A stretch of DNA of 40,810 nt from HKST-UBA85 sp035654775. GTDB lineage: Bacteria; Bacteroidota; Bacteroidia; Flavobacteriales; Flavobacteriaceae. Positions within the stretch are counted from its first letter, which is position 1, and every line of letters starts with the position of its first letter. The translations under genes were made by a program, and so were the position numbers. The stretch is taken from NCBI GenBank assembly GCA_035654775.1, contig DASRWB010000065.1:1-40810 (forward strand). Direction: 5' to 3'. Below, piece after piece: positions 17,656 through 25,956 of this stretch. A model generated the notes under the pieces. The model worked only from the letters and a program-made list of their open reading frames with translations. It ran no database searches and was not told the origin of the DNA.

Positions 17656-19197
17656 ATGAGTAAAAAAGATGCGTTCTTCAATATAATAAAACAAGGCTAT
17701 ACCACTAAAGGAGATGCCATTACGGTTGGCGCAGCTATGCTTGACGGAGAAACGCTAACCGGTGCCCATGTAAAAATCCCTTTAAAAACCATGAACCGGC
17801 ACGGATTAATTGCCGGTGCAACAGGAACAGGAAAAACAAAATCTCTACAGGTACTTGCCGAAAATTTAAGCGAAAAAGGTATTCCCGTTTTGCTCATGGA
17901 TGTAAAAGGCGACTTAAGCGGTTTGGCTCAACCCAGTCCAGGAAATCCAAAAATTGATGAACGTCATGCTCAAATTGGACTTCCCTTTGAACCCAAATCC
18001 TTTCCGGTGGAAATTTTAACCCTATCCGAACAGAGCGGTGTTCGACTGCGTGCAACCGTGAGCGAGTTTGGTCCGGTTTTACTCTCTAGGATTTTAGATT
18101 TATCTGAAGCCCAATCGGGAGTAGTTGCTGTAATTTTCAAGTATTGTGATGACCATAAACTCCCTTTACTGGATTTAAAAGATTTTAAAAAAATATTGCA
18201 ATTTGCCACCGTAGAAGGCAAAAAAGAATTTGAAGAAGCTTACGGCCGAATTTCCACTGCTTCAACCGGGGCTATTCTTAGAAAAATTATTGAATTGGAG
18301 CAACAAGGAGCCGAACTTTTCTTTGGAGAAACTTCTTTTGACGTAAACGACCTTCTCCGTGTTGATAAAAACGGAAGAGGCTACATAAACATCATTAGGC
18401 TAACAGACATTCAAGACCGACCCAAGTTGTTTTCTACTTTCATGTTAAGTTTATTGGCCGAAATTTATGATACTTTTCCAGAGCAAGGTGATTCGGGGAA
18501 ACCGGAGCTTGTTCTTTTTATTGATGAAGCTCATCTTATTTTTGATGAAGCTTCAAAAGCTCTATTAAATCAAATAGAAAGTATTGTAAAATTAATACGG
18601 AGTAAAGGCGTTGGCTTATACTTTGTTACCCAAACCCCAACCGATGTTCCGGAAAGTGTCTTAAGCCAGCTGGGATTAAAAATCCAACATGCTTTACGAG
18701 CCTTTACCGCAAAAGACCGAAAGGCCATAAAACTTACGGCACAAAACTATCCGGATACCGAATATTATGATACCACAAAAGTATTAACCTCATTAGGTAT
18801 CGGAGAAGCTCTTGTTTCGGCACTGGACGAAAAAGGTCGTCCTACTCCACTGGCGGCAACCCTAATGCGTGCTCCAATGAGCCGAATGGACATTCTGACC
18901 CCGGAAGAACTGAACGCTTTATTCACAACTTCTGATTTAGTAAAAAAGTACAATTCAGTTATAGACAGAGAAAGTGCTTATGAACTCCTAAATCAAAAAA
19001 TTGATCGTGCACAAGCCGAAGAAGCGAAAGAAAAGGCTCGGGAAGAACAAGAAAAGCTTAAAAAAGCCCAATCTAAACAACAAACCAGTACCAGAAGTCG
19101 TTCCAGCACACGAATGAATCCTGTAGTTAAGGTTTTGACAAGCGCTACTTTTATTCGAAGTGTTTTTGGTGTTTTGTCTAAAGTGATGAAGAAATAA
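17656..19197 (+). CDS. HerA-like P-loop ATPase (DUF853, YjgR type)
   Basis: 513 residues. An N-terminal segment leads to the Walker A loop GATGTGKTKS (54-63), then MDVKGDLSGLA, the Walker B stretch LVLFIDEAHLIFD (about 286-297) and TQTPTDVPESVLSQLG near 330, which fits the sensor/arginine-finger region of HerA/FtsK-type hexameric ATPases. The C-terminus carries a charged, probably coiled segment rich in Glu, Lys and Arg (about 440-485) and ends with a basic tail. This matches the DUF853/YjgR group, annotated as a putative helicase; substrate and role are unknown. No NurA-type nuclease partner is next to it, so a HerA-NurA end-resection or defence role is not supported. Confidence 0.85.
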   Translation: MSKKDAFFNIIKQGYTTKGDAITVGAAMLDGETLTGAHVKIPLKTMNRHGLIAGATGTGKTKSLQVLAENLSEKGIPVLLMDVKGDLSGLAQPSPGNPKIDERHAQIGLPFEPKSFPVEILTLSEQSGVRLRATVSEFGPVLLSRILDLSEAQSGVVAVIFKYCDDHKLPLLDLKDFKKILQFATVEGKKEFEEAYGRISTASTGAILRKIIELEQQGAELFFGETSFDVNDLLRVDKNGRGYINIIRLTDIQDRPKLFSTFMLSLLAEIYDTFPEQGDSGKPELVLFIDEAHLIFDEASKALLNQIESIVKLIRSKGVGLYFVTQTPTDVPESVLSQLGLKIQHALRAFTAKDRKAIKLTAQNYPDTEYYDTTKVLTSLGIGEALVSALDEKGRPTPLAATLMRAPMSRMDILTPEELNALFTTSDLVKKYNSVIDRESAYELLNQKIDRAQAEEAKEKAREEQEKLKKAQSKQQTSTRSRSSTRMNPVVKVLTSATFIRSVFGVLSKVMKK

Positions 19198-19220
19198 ACC
19201 TAATAAAAAATTAAATCTAT

Positions 19221-19766
19221 ATGAAAAAAACAATTCTCCTACTTGCTTTATTATTGTCTTTTTTAAGCTGTAAAAAAGAACCCAATCCTTATGAAATTAA
19301 TAAACAAAATATAGGTTTATTGACAGACTCCACCCAAGTAAAAGACTTAAAGACCGTTTTTGAAAAAGACTCTGTGGTTTTTACTCATCCCAATAAATTT
19401 AATCCTAGTTTTACGGTAACCGTTTTTGATACTTCAGGAAAAAAATTACTGGAATTAACGCCGTTACATTTTAAAGATTCAACCTCGGTAATAGAGTCTA
19501 TTCAAATTATAGACAGTAAATTTAAAACCAAAAAAGGGGTAAATACACGTAGCACATTCCAGGACATTGATGAAAACTATACCATTTCCCGTATAGATAA
19601 CTTAATAAACTCGGTAGTGATTTCCGTAAACGAACTAAATGCCTCATTTACCATAGATAAAAAAGAATTACCTTCAAACACCAGGTTTGACAGAGATTTA
19701 CAAATTGACGCAACCATGATTCCCGATCAAGCAAAAATTAAGTATTTTATGCTTCACTGGAATTGA
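19221..19766 (+). CDS. Small lipoprotein of unknown function
   Basis: 181 residues. The signal peptide ends in a good lipobox, LSFLSC, with Cys17. The two lysines after the cysteine (CKKEPN) do not resemble the acidic surface-export signal seen in the lipoproteins at 25462-28017, so it may stay in the periplasm. The mature part is lysine- and serine-rich with alternating short strands. I do not recognise a family. It starts 23 bases after the HerA-like gene and may be co-transcribed with it and the cupin gene. Confidence 0.8.
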   Translation: MKKTILLLALLLSFLSCKKEPNPYEINKQNIGLLTDSTQVKDLKTVFEKDSVVFTHPNKFNPSFTVTVFDTSGKKLLELTPLHFKDSTSVIESIQIIDSKFKTKKGVNTRSTFQDIDENYTISRIDNLINSVVISVNELNASFTIDKKELPSNTRFDRDLQIDATMIPDQAKIKYFMLHWN

Positions 19767-19800
19767 TATTTTAAACAAAAACATATAGTAAACACACTTC

Positions 19801-20163
19801 ATGAAACCCTACACTGTACAAAAAAATCCGTTTATAGTACCTACAACAGATGGAAAAACAATAAAAGAATACTTTGGTATAGCTTCTACTAACAGTAAGA
19901 ATATAAGTATTGCCTATATGGTAGCTCCTGCGGGTTGGAGCGAACCTTTTCAAACTCCAACTTTTGACGAGTACACTTTGGTAATAAAAGGAAAAAAACA
20001 ATTTACTATAAATGGAGAAATACTTATACTTGAAGCCGGACAATCAATTAAAGTAAACAAAAACACGCGTGTACAATATTCCAATCCTTTTGAAGAACCT
20101 TGTGAATATATTGCTGTTTGCTTGCCGGCATTTTCTGTAAATGATGTAAATAGAGAAGACTAA
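19801..20163 (+). CDS. Cupin-fold protein without metal-binding histidines
   Basis: 120 residues predicted to be a single cupin barrel: APAGWSEPFQTPTFDEYTL at motif 1, VIKGKKQFTINGE, ILEAGQSIKVNKNT at motif 2 and FEEPCEYIAVCLPAF at the end. The usual motif 1 has HxH and motif 2 a further His; here the positions are Gln, Thr, Phe and other residues. There is no histidine in the whole protein, so classical metal catalysis is unlikely. It may bind a small molecule or act as a sensor. Its stop is followed directly by the ATG of the hydrolase gene (TAA then ATG), so the two are probably coupled. Confidence 0.8.
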   Translation: MKPYTVQKNPFIVPTTDGKTIKEYFGIASTNSKNISIAYMVAPAGWSEPFQTPTFDEYTLVIKGKKQFTINGEILILEAGQSIKVNKNTRVQYSNPFEEPCEYIAVCLPAFSVNDVNRED

Positions 20164-20991
20164 ATGAAAACTGTTATTTATGCACTTATTGGAGGTTTTA
20201 TAAACGGTATGGGGTTTATTTCTAAAAAAACTGCAGCCAAACTTGCGCTAAAACTTTTTACAACACCCATGAAAGGGTTTATAAAAAAGGAGCAGTTAGC
20301 TTTTTTAGACACTGCTTTTAAAGAAGAATTCAACTACAAACACCATAGTATAATTACCTATCGCTGGCCTGGAAAGGGAAAAACGGTTTTACTGATACAT
20401 GGCTGGGAAAGCAATTCAGCAAGGTGGAAAAATTTAGTATTACGCCTAAAAAACCAAAACTACAATATTATTGCACTGGACGCTCCGGCACACGGCAATT
20501 CCAGTGGAAAACAATTTACGGCCGTATTGTATGCAGAATATATAAATGTAGTTGCCGCCCGTTTTAATCCCAACATTATTATCGCTCACTCGGTAGGTGC
20601 TATGTCTGCCACTTTTGCTTTAGAAAAATATTCCTATCCAAATATGGCTAAGCTAATCCTGCTGGGATCACCTTCAGAATTTAAGGACATTCTGGTGCGA
20701 TATACCCAAACACTGTACCTAAACAAAAGAGTAAGTAAAGCTTTAGAGGAACTTATTCAAACCAAATTCAATAAAAAAATAGACGAATTTTCAACTGCAA
20801 AAACCAGCCATCAATTGAGAATAGACGGCCTACTTTTTCACGATAAGCTGGACACTGTAATTCCATATCAAGATGCCGTAACGATAAACACACATTTCAA
20901 AAACAGCAAATTAATAAGCACCGAAGGATTAGGACACTCGCTGGATCACAAAGAAGTGTATGAACACATTGAAGAGTTTATTGAAATATAA
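20164..20991 (+). CDS. Alpha/beta hydrolase
   Basis: 275 residues with the alpha/beta hydrolase core. VLLIHGWESNS is the oxyanion-hole strand, IIALDAPAHGNSSG follows, the nucleophile elbow IIAHSVGAMS places the catalytic serine at 143, Asp230 in DKLDTVIPY and His258 in GLGHSLDH complete the triad. An N-terminal 35-residue hydrophobic or amphipathic stretch without a clear cleavage site may associate with the membrane. The substrate cannot be read from sequence. It follows the cupin gene with no spacer and ends six bases before the rluF gene, indicating one operon. Confidence 0.88.
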   Translation: MKTVIYALIGGFINGMGFISKKTAAKLALKLFTTPMKGFIKKEQLAFLDTAFKEEFNYKHHSIITYRWPGKGKTVLLIHGWESNSARWKNLVLRLKNQNYNIIALDAPAHGNSSGKQFTAVLYAEYINVVAARFNPNIIIAHSVGAMSATFALEKYSYPNMAKLILLGSPSEFKDILVRYTQTLYLNKRVSKALEELIQTKFNKKIDEFSTAKTSHQLRIDGLLFHDKLDTVIPYQDAVTINTHFKNSKLISTEGLGHSLDHKEVYEHIEEFIEI

Positions 20992-20996
20992 AAAAT

Positions 20997-21746
20997 ATGG
21001 ACCATTCACCTAAAAGACTCAATAAATTTTTAAGCGAAATAGGCTATTGCTCTAGAAGAGCTGCAGATAAACTTATTGATGAAGGCAGAGTTACCATAAA
21101 CCGGCGTCCGGCAGAAATGGGCGCAAAAGTAACCGCGCAAGATACCATTGAAGTAGATGGAAAACCGGTTAAAAACTCAAAAAATGAATTCACCTACCTA
21201 GCCTTTAACAAACCTGTGGGCGTTGTTTGCACCACAGACACGCGCGTAGAAAAAAACAACATTATAGACTACATCAACTATCACAAACGCATTTTCCCAA
21301 TTGGACGGCTTGATAAACCCAGTGAAGGCCTTATACTCCTTACCGATGATGGAGATATCGTGAACAAAATTTTGCGCGCCAGCAACAACCACGAAAAAGA
21401 ATATATAGTAACTGTTGACAAGCCTATTTCGCAAACTTTTCTGGAACGCATGTCAAATGGTGTTCCTATTTTAGATACAGTAACCAAAAAATGTCATATA
21501 GAAAAATTAGATTCGCATACATTTAAAATTATTTTGACTCAAGGATTAAACCGACAAATTCGTAGAATGTGTGAGTATTTGGATTACGAAGTTCAAACCT
21601 TGAAGCGCATTCGTATTATGAACATAAAATTAGATGTTCCTGTTGGCAAATACAGGGAATTGACAGCCAGCGAACTATCGGAACTAAACCGGCTTTTAAA
21701 GAATTCATCAAAAACCTCCATTGCAAACCAAAAAATTAACGATTAA
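20997..21746 (+). CDS. rluF: 23S rRNA pseudouridine synthase, RluF type
   Basis: 249 residues. An S4 RNA-binding domain (about 5-60, RLNKFLSEIGYCSRRAADKLI) precedes the RsuA/RluB-type catalytic domain with GRLDKPSEGLILLT, in which Asp106 is the catalytic residue. NHEKEYIVTVDKPI, GVPILDTVTKKC and GLNRQIRRMCEYLDYEV follow E. coli RluF closely, as I recall its sequence, favouring RluF (23S rRNA U2604; it can also act on tRNA-Tyr) over RluB or RsuA. It is the last gene of the cupin-hydrolase-rluF group. Confidence 0.88.
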   Translation: MDHSPKRLNKFLSEIGYCSRRAADKLIDEGRVTINRRPAEMGAKVTAQDTIEVDGKPVKNSKNEFTYLAFNKPVGVVCTTDTRVEKNNIIDYINYHKRIFPIGRLDKPSEGLILLTDDGDIVNKILRASNNHEKEYIVTVDKPISQTFLERMSNGVPILDTVTKKCHIEKLDSHTFKIILTQGLNRQIRRMCEYLDYEVQTLKRIRIMNIKLDVPVGKYRELTASELSELNRLLKNSSKTSIANQKIND

Positions 21747-21831
21747 CTTCATCTTTCTTTAAAACTTTTATCTTTTTTATCCTGAAAAGAATTAAAAACT
21801 TATTTTTATATAAATTTATATTCGTACACTT

Positions 21832-22254
21832 ATGACACAGATTCCTCCTTTTCACATTGCCATTCCGGTACACAATCTAGAAGAATGTCGTACATTTTAC
21901 CGAGATATTTTAGGGTGCGAAGAAGGAAGAAGCAGCGACCATTGGGTAGATTTTAATTTCTTTGGGCATCAACTGGTGATTCACTACAAAGAAAAATCTA
22001 CTGCTGAAGAAGCCACCAATGCAGTTGACGGAAAACAAGTTCCTGTACCGCATTACGGTGTGGTTTTACCCTGGAAAACCTTTTATACTTTTGCAGAAAC
22101 TTTGAAAGCTAAAGGCATTGGATTTATCATTGAACCCTACACCCGATTTAAAGGCTTAGTTGGTGAACAAGCCACTATGTTTTTTAAGGACCCTGCTGGA
22201 AATGCTTTAGAGTTTAAAGCGTTTAAAGACCTTAGCCAGCTTTTTGCGAAATAA
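21832..22254 (+). CDS. VOC family protein (glyoxalase/dioxygenase fold)
   Basis: 140 residues with the paired beta-alpha-beta-beta-beta units of the vicinal oxygen chelate superfamily: FHIAIPVHNLEECRTFYRDILG in the first half, FFKDPAGNALEFKAF in the second. Likely metal ligands are His8, His74 and Glu127. The reaction is not predictable; many such proteins are lyases, dioxygenases or resistance proteins. A sequence TATATTCG about 15 bases before the ATG is one base from the -7 consensus. Its 3' end overlaps the convergent membrane-protein gene by 23 bases. Confidence 0.85.
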   Translation: MTQIPPFHIAIPVHNLEECRTFYRDILGCEEGRSSDHWVDFNFFGHQLVIHYKEKSTAEEATNAVDGKQVPVPHYGVVLPWKTFYTFAETLKAKGIGFIIEPYTRFKGLVGEQATMFFKDPAGNALEFKAFKDLSQLFAK

Positions 22255-22939
22255 TTTTTTCTTTCATATAAAAAGGCAAATAAATCAACAAAAACAAAGG
22301 AATAATTAATAGCTGTGTAGTTATTAAATAATACGGCCAGTCTCCAAAGTAATCTAATAACGAAGCACTTTTAGGTTTTTCGTTTAAGTAAAAATAGTTT
22401 GCGTTAAGTATGGCGTTTATAATAACCACAAACAACACATAGATTTGCAAGGCTAAAAACGATTTAAAAACACTCTTTAGTTTGGGTTTGTAATTTAACA
22501 CAAAGGTTGCATACCCTATGACCACCAACAATCCCAAATGAACCACCCAATACCTAAAATAATCAAAACTGGGAAAACCTTCGGCGATATCCGGAGTGAT
22601 TACGCCTTGGGTGGTTCCAGCAATAATCCAGAAGAATAAAATTTCATACATCCAAAATTTTTTGTACATAGTAAAAACAGGAATGAGCAAGGCTAGCAAA
22701 CTGCATAAATACAAAGGCAAATCTGAAGAAATGTTATAGTTTCCGGTAGCCATTTTATGAAGATGAAAAACTACAACTACAGTGGATATAAAAAATCCCA
22801 GTCCGTTGAATATCCTTTCTTTCTTTTTAACAGAAAAGGTATTCTTTGCTTTTAGAATCAAGACATACCCAAAAAACAAGGCACAAATCACAGGCACCAG
22901 ATGCTCAAAACTCCCTATTTGTACACGGCAGAACAACAC
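22232..22939 (-). CDS. YwaF/TIGR02206-type integral membrane protein
   Basis: About 235 residues with six or so membrane segments. The pattern GSFEHLVPVICAL near the start, DLPLYLCSLLALLIP and FGDWPYYLITTQLL near the end matches the TIGR02206/YwaF family of unknown function. No ATG is available: the frame opens right after the folD stop (TAG at 22951-22949), leaving only GTG at 22939 or TTG at 22936. I kept GTG. It is nine bases downstream of folD and probably coupled to it. A TAGCTTTG sequence overlapping the folD stop looks like a -7 element but may be coincidence. The 3' end overlaps the VOC gene on the other strand. Confidence 0.8.
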   Translation of the reverse strand: MLFCRVQIGSFEHLVPVICALFFGYVLILKAKNTFSVKKKERIFNGLGFFISTVVVVFHLHKMATGNYNISSDLPLYLCSLLALLIPVFTMYKKFWMYEILFFWIIAGTTQGVITPDIAEGFPSFDYFRYWVVHLGLLVVIGYATFVLNYKPKLKSVFKSFLALQIYVLFVVIINAILNANYFYLNEKPKSASLLDYFGDWPYYLITTQLLIIPLFLLIYLPFYMKEKIISQKAG

Positions 22940-22948
22940 TTTGCAAAG

Positions 22949-23824
22949 CTAGTTATGTCTTTCTCTTGCAAGTAATGTATTTTTAAGCAACATAGCAATT
23001 GTCATTGGACCAACACCACCGGGAACCGGAGTAATATAGCTGGCTTTTTTACTTACGTTTTCAAAATCTACATCACCGGTAATAATGTAGCCTTTTGGGT
23101 TATTTTCGTCAACTACTCGGGTAATGCCTACGTCAATTACAACGGCATCGTCTTTTACCATTTCGGCTTTTAAAAAACCAGGAACGCCCAAAGCCGTAAT
23201 AATAATATCGGCTTGTGATGTAATTTGGGTTATGTTTTTTGTGTGGCTATGTGTAAGTGTTACGGTTGAATTTCCGGGGAAGCCTTTTCTTCCCATTAAA
23301 ATACTCATGGGTCTTCCTACTATATGAGATCGTCCAATAACCACGGTATGCTTTCCTTGGGTTTGCACGCCATACCTGTCTAGAAGTTCTAAAATACCAA
23401 AAGGCGTTGCCGGTATAAATGTGCTCATATCTAATGCCATTTTGCCAAAATTGGTAGGATGAAACCCATCAACATCTTTATCAGGGTCTACAGCCAAAAG
23501 TACTTTTTGTGTGTCAATTTGTTTAGGCAATGGCAACTGAACGATAAAACCGTCTATATCCGGATTTTCATTTAATTCTTGAATTTTATCCAGCAGTTCA
23601 ATTTCGCTTGTCGTATTAGACATTCGTATCAATGTAGAATCAAACCCAACACGTTCACAGGCTTTAACTTTGCTGGCCACATAAGTTAAACTTGCACCAT
23701 CATTACCCACGATGATAGCGGCAAGATGAGGCACCTTTTCTCCTTTAGCTTTCATTCGTTTAACCTCAGCAGCAATTTCATTCTTAATGTCGTTGCTTAT
23801 TTTTCTACCGTCTAAAATTGTCAT
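22949..23824 (-). CDS. folD: Bifunctional methylenetetrahydrofolate dehydrogenase/cyclohydrolase
   Basis: Interconverts 5,10-methylene-, 5,10-methenyl- and 10-formyl-tetrahydrofolate with NADP. The 291-residue protein shows the substrate-site Lys region in TYVASKVKACERVG, the family motifs FIVQLPLP and DVDGFHP, the nucleotide-binding GRSHIVGRP, and the C-terminal PVPGGVGPMTI. Length is typical. It is followed nine bases later by the YwaF-type gene. Upstream, towards ffh, is a weak promoter and a hairpin. Confidence 0.96.
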   Translation of the reverse strand: MTILDGRKISNDIKNEIAAEVKRMKAKGEKVPHLAAIIVGNDGASLTYVASKVKACERVGFDSTLIRMSNTTSEIELLDKIQELNENPDIDGFIVQLPLPKQIDTQKVLLAVDPDKDVDGFHPTNFGKMALDMSTFIPATPFGILELLDRYGVQTQGKHTVVIGRSHIVGRPMSILMGRKGFPGNSTVTLTHSHTKNITQITSQADIIITALGVPGFLKAEMVKDDAVVIDVGITRVVDENNPKGYIITGDVDFENVSKKASYITPVPGGVGPMTIAMLLKNTLLARERHN

Positions 23825-23847
23825 TAGGGTGTTTGTTATTTTTTGGC

Positions 23848-23913
23848 GTAATATAAAGTTCTTATTTTACTCTTTCAAAATTGCCTTGTTACGCGATGAT
23901 TTGTAGTAACAAG
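23848..23913 (-). promoter_or_regulatory. Weak folD promoter and adjacent inverted repeat
   Basis: On the minus strand TTG (23878-23876), 20 bases, then TATATTAC (23855-23848) is a degenerate -33/-7 pair in front of folD. Just upstream is a perfect 8-bp inverted repeat CTTGTTAC (23885-23892) / GTAACAAG (23906-23913) with a 13-base loop. It could end ffh transcription (no U run follows) or be an operator. Confidence 0.4.
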
Positions 23914-23941
23914 ATGTTAAATTAACTAAAAAAAATATGAG

Positions 23942-25270
23942 TTACCTCATGTTTTTCATCATTTGCATCATTTGTTTTCCTTTGCCGCCTTGCATCATTT
24001 TCATCATTTTGCTCATTTGATCAAACTGCTTCAGCAATTGGTTTACTTCTTGAACTGATGTTCCTGAGCCTTTGCCTATTCTTTTCTTTCTGCTGGCGTT
24101 AATGATTGACGGATTGCTGCGTTCTTTTGGTGTCATGGAATGAATAATGGCTTCAATTCCTTTGAATGCGTCGTCATCAATATCAATATTTTTCATCATT
24201 TTTCCGGCTCCGGGAAGCATTCCTACCAAATCTTTCATACTACCCATTTTCTTAATCTGCTGAATTTGTTTCAGAAAATCATCAAATCCAAACTGGTTTT
24301 TGGCTATTTTCTTTTGGAGTTTTCTTGCTTCTTCTTCATCATATTGTTCCTGAGCGCGTTCTACCAGTGATACCACATCGCCCATTCCCAAAATTCTGTC
24401 GGCCATACGTGAAGGATGAAATACATCAATTGCATCCATTTTTTCGCCTGTACCTATAAATTTAATGGGCTTATTTACTACAGATTTTATTGATAAGGCT
24501 GCTCCACCGCGCGTGTCTCCGTCCAGTTTTGTAAGTATTACTCCGTCAAAATTTAATACATCGTTAAAGGCTTTTGCAGTATTTACAGCATCTTGACCGG
24601 TCATGGCGTCAACCACGAAAAGGGTTTCTTGAGGTTGGATTGCCTGATGGATATTGGATATTTCTTTCATCATGACCTCATCGATTGCCAATCGACCTGC
24701 CGTATCAATAATTACCACATTAAATCCATTGGCTTTTGCATAGGCAATACCGGCTTGTGCAATGGCTACTGGGTCGTTATTTCCTTTGTCGCTAAAAACC
24801 TCAACATTGATTTGCTCTCCCACAACATGCAACTGGTCTATTGCTGCCGGACGATAAACGTCACAGGCTACCAGCAGTGGTTTTTTCGTTTTCTTGGTTT
24901 TTAAGTAATTAGCCAGTTTCCCCGAGAAAGTAGTTTTCCCTGAACCTTGTAGTCCGGACATTAGGATGACACTTGGTGTTGCTGACAGGTTAATACCTGC
25001 CGTTTCGCCGCCCATCAGCTGAGTGAGTTCGTCTTTTACAAGTTTGACCATTAATTGGCCGGGTTGTAATGTAGTTAATACATTCTGTCCTAAGGCTTTT
25101 TCTTTAACGGTATTGGTAAAATCTTTGGCGATTTTAAAATTTACATCGGCATCGAGCAAGGCACGACGAACTTCTTTTAAGGTTTCGGCTACGTTAACCT
25201 CGGTAATACTTCCATGTCCTTTTAAAACATGTAATGCCTTATCTAACTTATCACTTAAATTATTAAACAT
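23942..25270 (-). CDS. ffh: Signal recognition particle protein Ffh (SRP54)
   Basis: GTPase that binds signal sequences of nascent membrane proteins and, with 4.5S RNA and FtsY, targets ribosomes to the membrane. The 442 residues contain the N domain, the G domain with GLQGSGKT (106-113), IDTAGRLAIDE and LTKLDGDTRGGAA, then a methionine-rich M domain with RKKRIGKGSGTSVQEVNQLLKQF (the SRP-RNA-binding region) and a Met-rich C-terminal tail. Complete and typical. The 4.5S RNA gene is not in the window. Confidence 0.97.
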   Translation of the reverse strand: MFNNLSDKLDKALHVLKGHGSITEVNVAETLKEVRRALLDADVNFKIAKDFTNTVKEKALGQNVLTTLQPGQLMVKLVKDELTQLMGGETAGINLSATPSVILMSGLQGSGKTTFSGKLANYLKTKKTKKPLLVACDVYRPAAIDQLHVVGEQINVEVFSDKGNNDPVAIAQAGIAYAKANGFNVVIIDTAGRLAIDEVMMKEISNIHQAIQPQETLFVVDAMTGQDAVNTAKAFNDVLNFDGVILTKLDGDTRGGAALSIKSVVNKPIKFIGTGEKMDAIDVFHPSRMADRILGMGDVVSLVERAQEQYDEEEARKLQKKIAKNQFGFDDFLKQIQQIKKMGSMKDLVGMLPGAGKMMKNIDIDDDAFKGIEAIIHSMTPKERSNPSIINASRKKRIGKGSGTSVQEVNQLLKQFDQMSKMMKMMQGGKGKQMMQMMKNMR

Positions 25271-25298
25271 ATGTTTTTTACGCTTTTTTTAAGAAGTG

Positions 25299-25306
25299 CA
25301 AATTTA
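25299..25306 (-). promoter_or_regulatory. -7 promoter element of ffh (TAAATTTG)
   Basis: TAAATTTG fits TAnnTTTG about 28 bases before the ffh ATG. The 16-mer CTTAAATTTGCACTTC around it is identical in front of mdh. Confidence 0.55.
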
Positions 25307-25354
25307 AGTATTTGAAGTGTATTATGCGAATGTTAGCAATAATAATATGACGAA

Positions 25355-25383
25355 AAAAAAGCTATTCAAAATGAATAGCTTTT
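25355..25383 (-). terminator. Terminator of the two-lipoprotein operon
   Basis: Perfect inverted repeat AAAAGCTATTC (25357-25367) / GAATAGCTTTT (25373-25383) with loop AAAAT. On the minus strand the stem is followed by eight U. It lies about 80 bases past the stop of the 155-residue lipoprotein gene. Confidence 0.85.
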
Positions 25384-25461
25384 ACTAAAATAGGAATAGT
25401 TTACGAAGTTTTTGCTATTAATCTATGAACTGTTCCTAAATCAACCTAATTACTGATGTTT

Positions 25462-25929
25462 TTATTGTTTTTCAAAAGTTAAATAGTCTGTTCCACCATT
25501 TCCACCACTTATGTGTATAAGTTCTATCTTGGTGGAAGAATGACTAATGATGTGCCAATCCTCACTTAATTCATTGAAATTAGCCGGCGAGGCAAAAAAG
25601 ATATTAAAATCTACATCACTACTACTATCATCATTACTACTTCCATTGGTTACCGACCAAGTGCCTGTGATGGTGTTTGTTCCATTTACTGCCGTTAAAA
25701 CACCACCATTACCAAAGGTAAATGTATACCCATTAAAATGGTTAGTTTCATCACTGTCTGTATCAAAAAAATAAGTAATCGTCCAATTTCCTGACTGGGC
25801 AATGCTAACCACTTGTTGTTGATTTACATTGGTATTAAACCCATCATCATCATCGCTTGTTGAACAAGTTGAAGAAATTAAGGAGAAGGATACCAATACT
25901 AAAAGTGCGATTTTAAATGTTGTTTTCAT
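25462..25929 (-). CDS. Small lipoprotein with a single lipocalin-like module
   Basis: 155 residues. A signal peptide precedes Cys22 (LISSTC, a loose lipobox). The mature start, CSTSDDDDG, resembles the acidic lipoprotein export signal that sends Bacteroidota lipoproteins to the cell surface. Residues about 43-155 form one beta-rich module: GNWTITYFFD, GYTFTFGNGGVL, NTITGTWSV, LSEDWHIISHSS, IELIHISGGNGGTDYLTFEK. The same module ends the 686-residue neighbour (SGGDGTEDFLVFER at the matching place), so the genes are paralogous. The pattern (start strand with Trp, G-x-W in the middle, closing FER/FEK) is like Bacteroidota lipocalin-like domains. It follows the large lipoprotein gene after 27 bases, in the same operon. 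Ligand unknown. Confidence 0.85.
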   Translation of the reverse strand: MKTTFKIALLVLVSFSLISSTCSTSDDDDGFNTNVNQQQVVSIAQSGNWTITYFFDTDSDETNHFNGYTFTFGNGGVLTAVNGTNTITGTWSVTNGSSNDDSSSDVDFNIFFASPANFNELSEDWHIISHSSTKIELIHISGGNGGTDYLTFEKQ

Positions 25930-25956
25930 GTTTTTTAATTTTAAGTTTATCGTTGT

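Noticed and set aside
17656..19197. HerA-like ATPase as part of a defence or end-resection system
   Set aside because: No NurA, nuclease, Sir2 or other effector gene adjacent; neighbours are a small lipoprotein and metabolic genes, and the protein fits the YjgR group.
24593..24904. 103-residue open frame antisense to ffh
   Set aside because: Shadow of conserved ffh GTPase domain codons.
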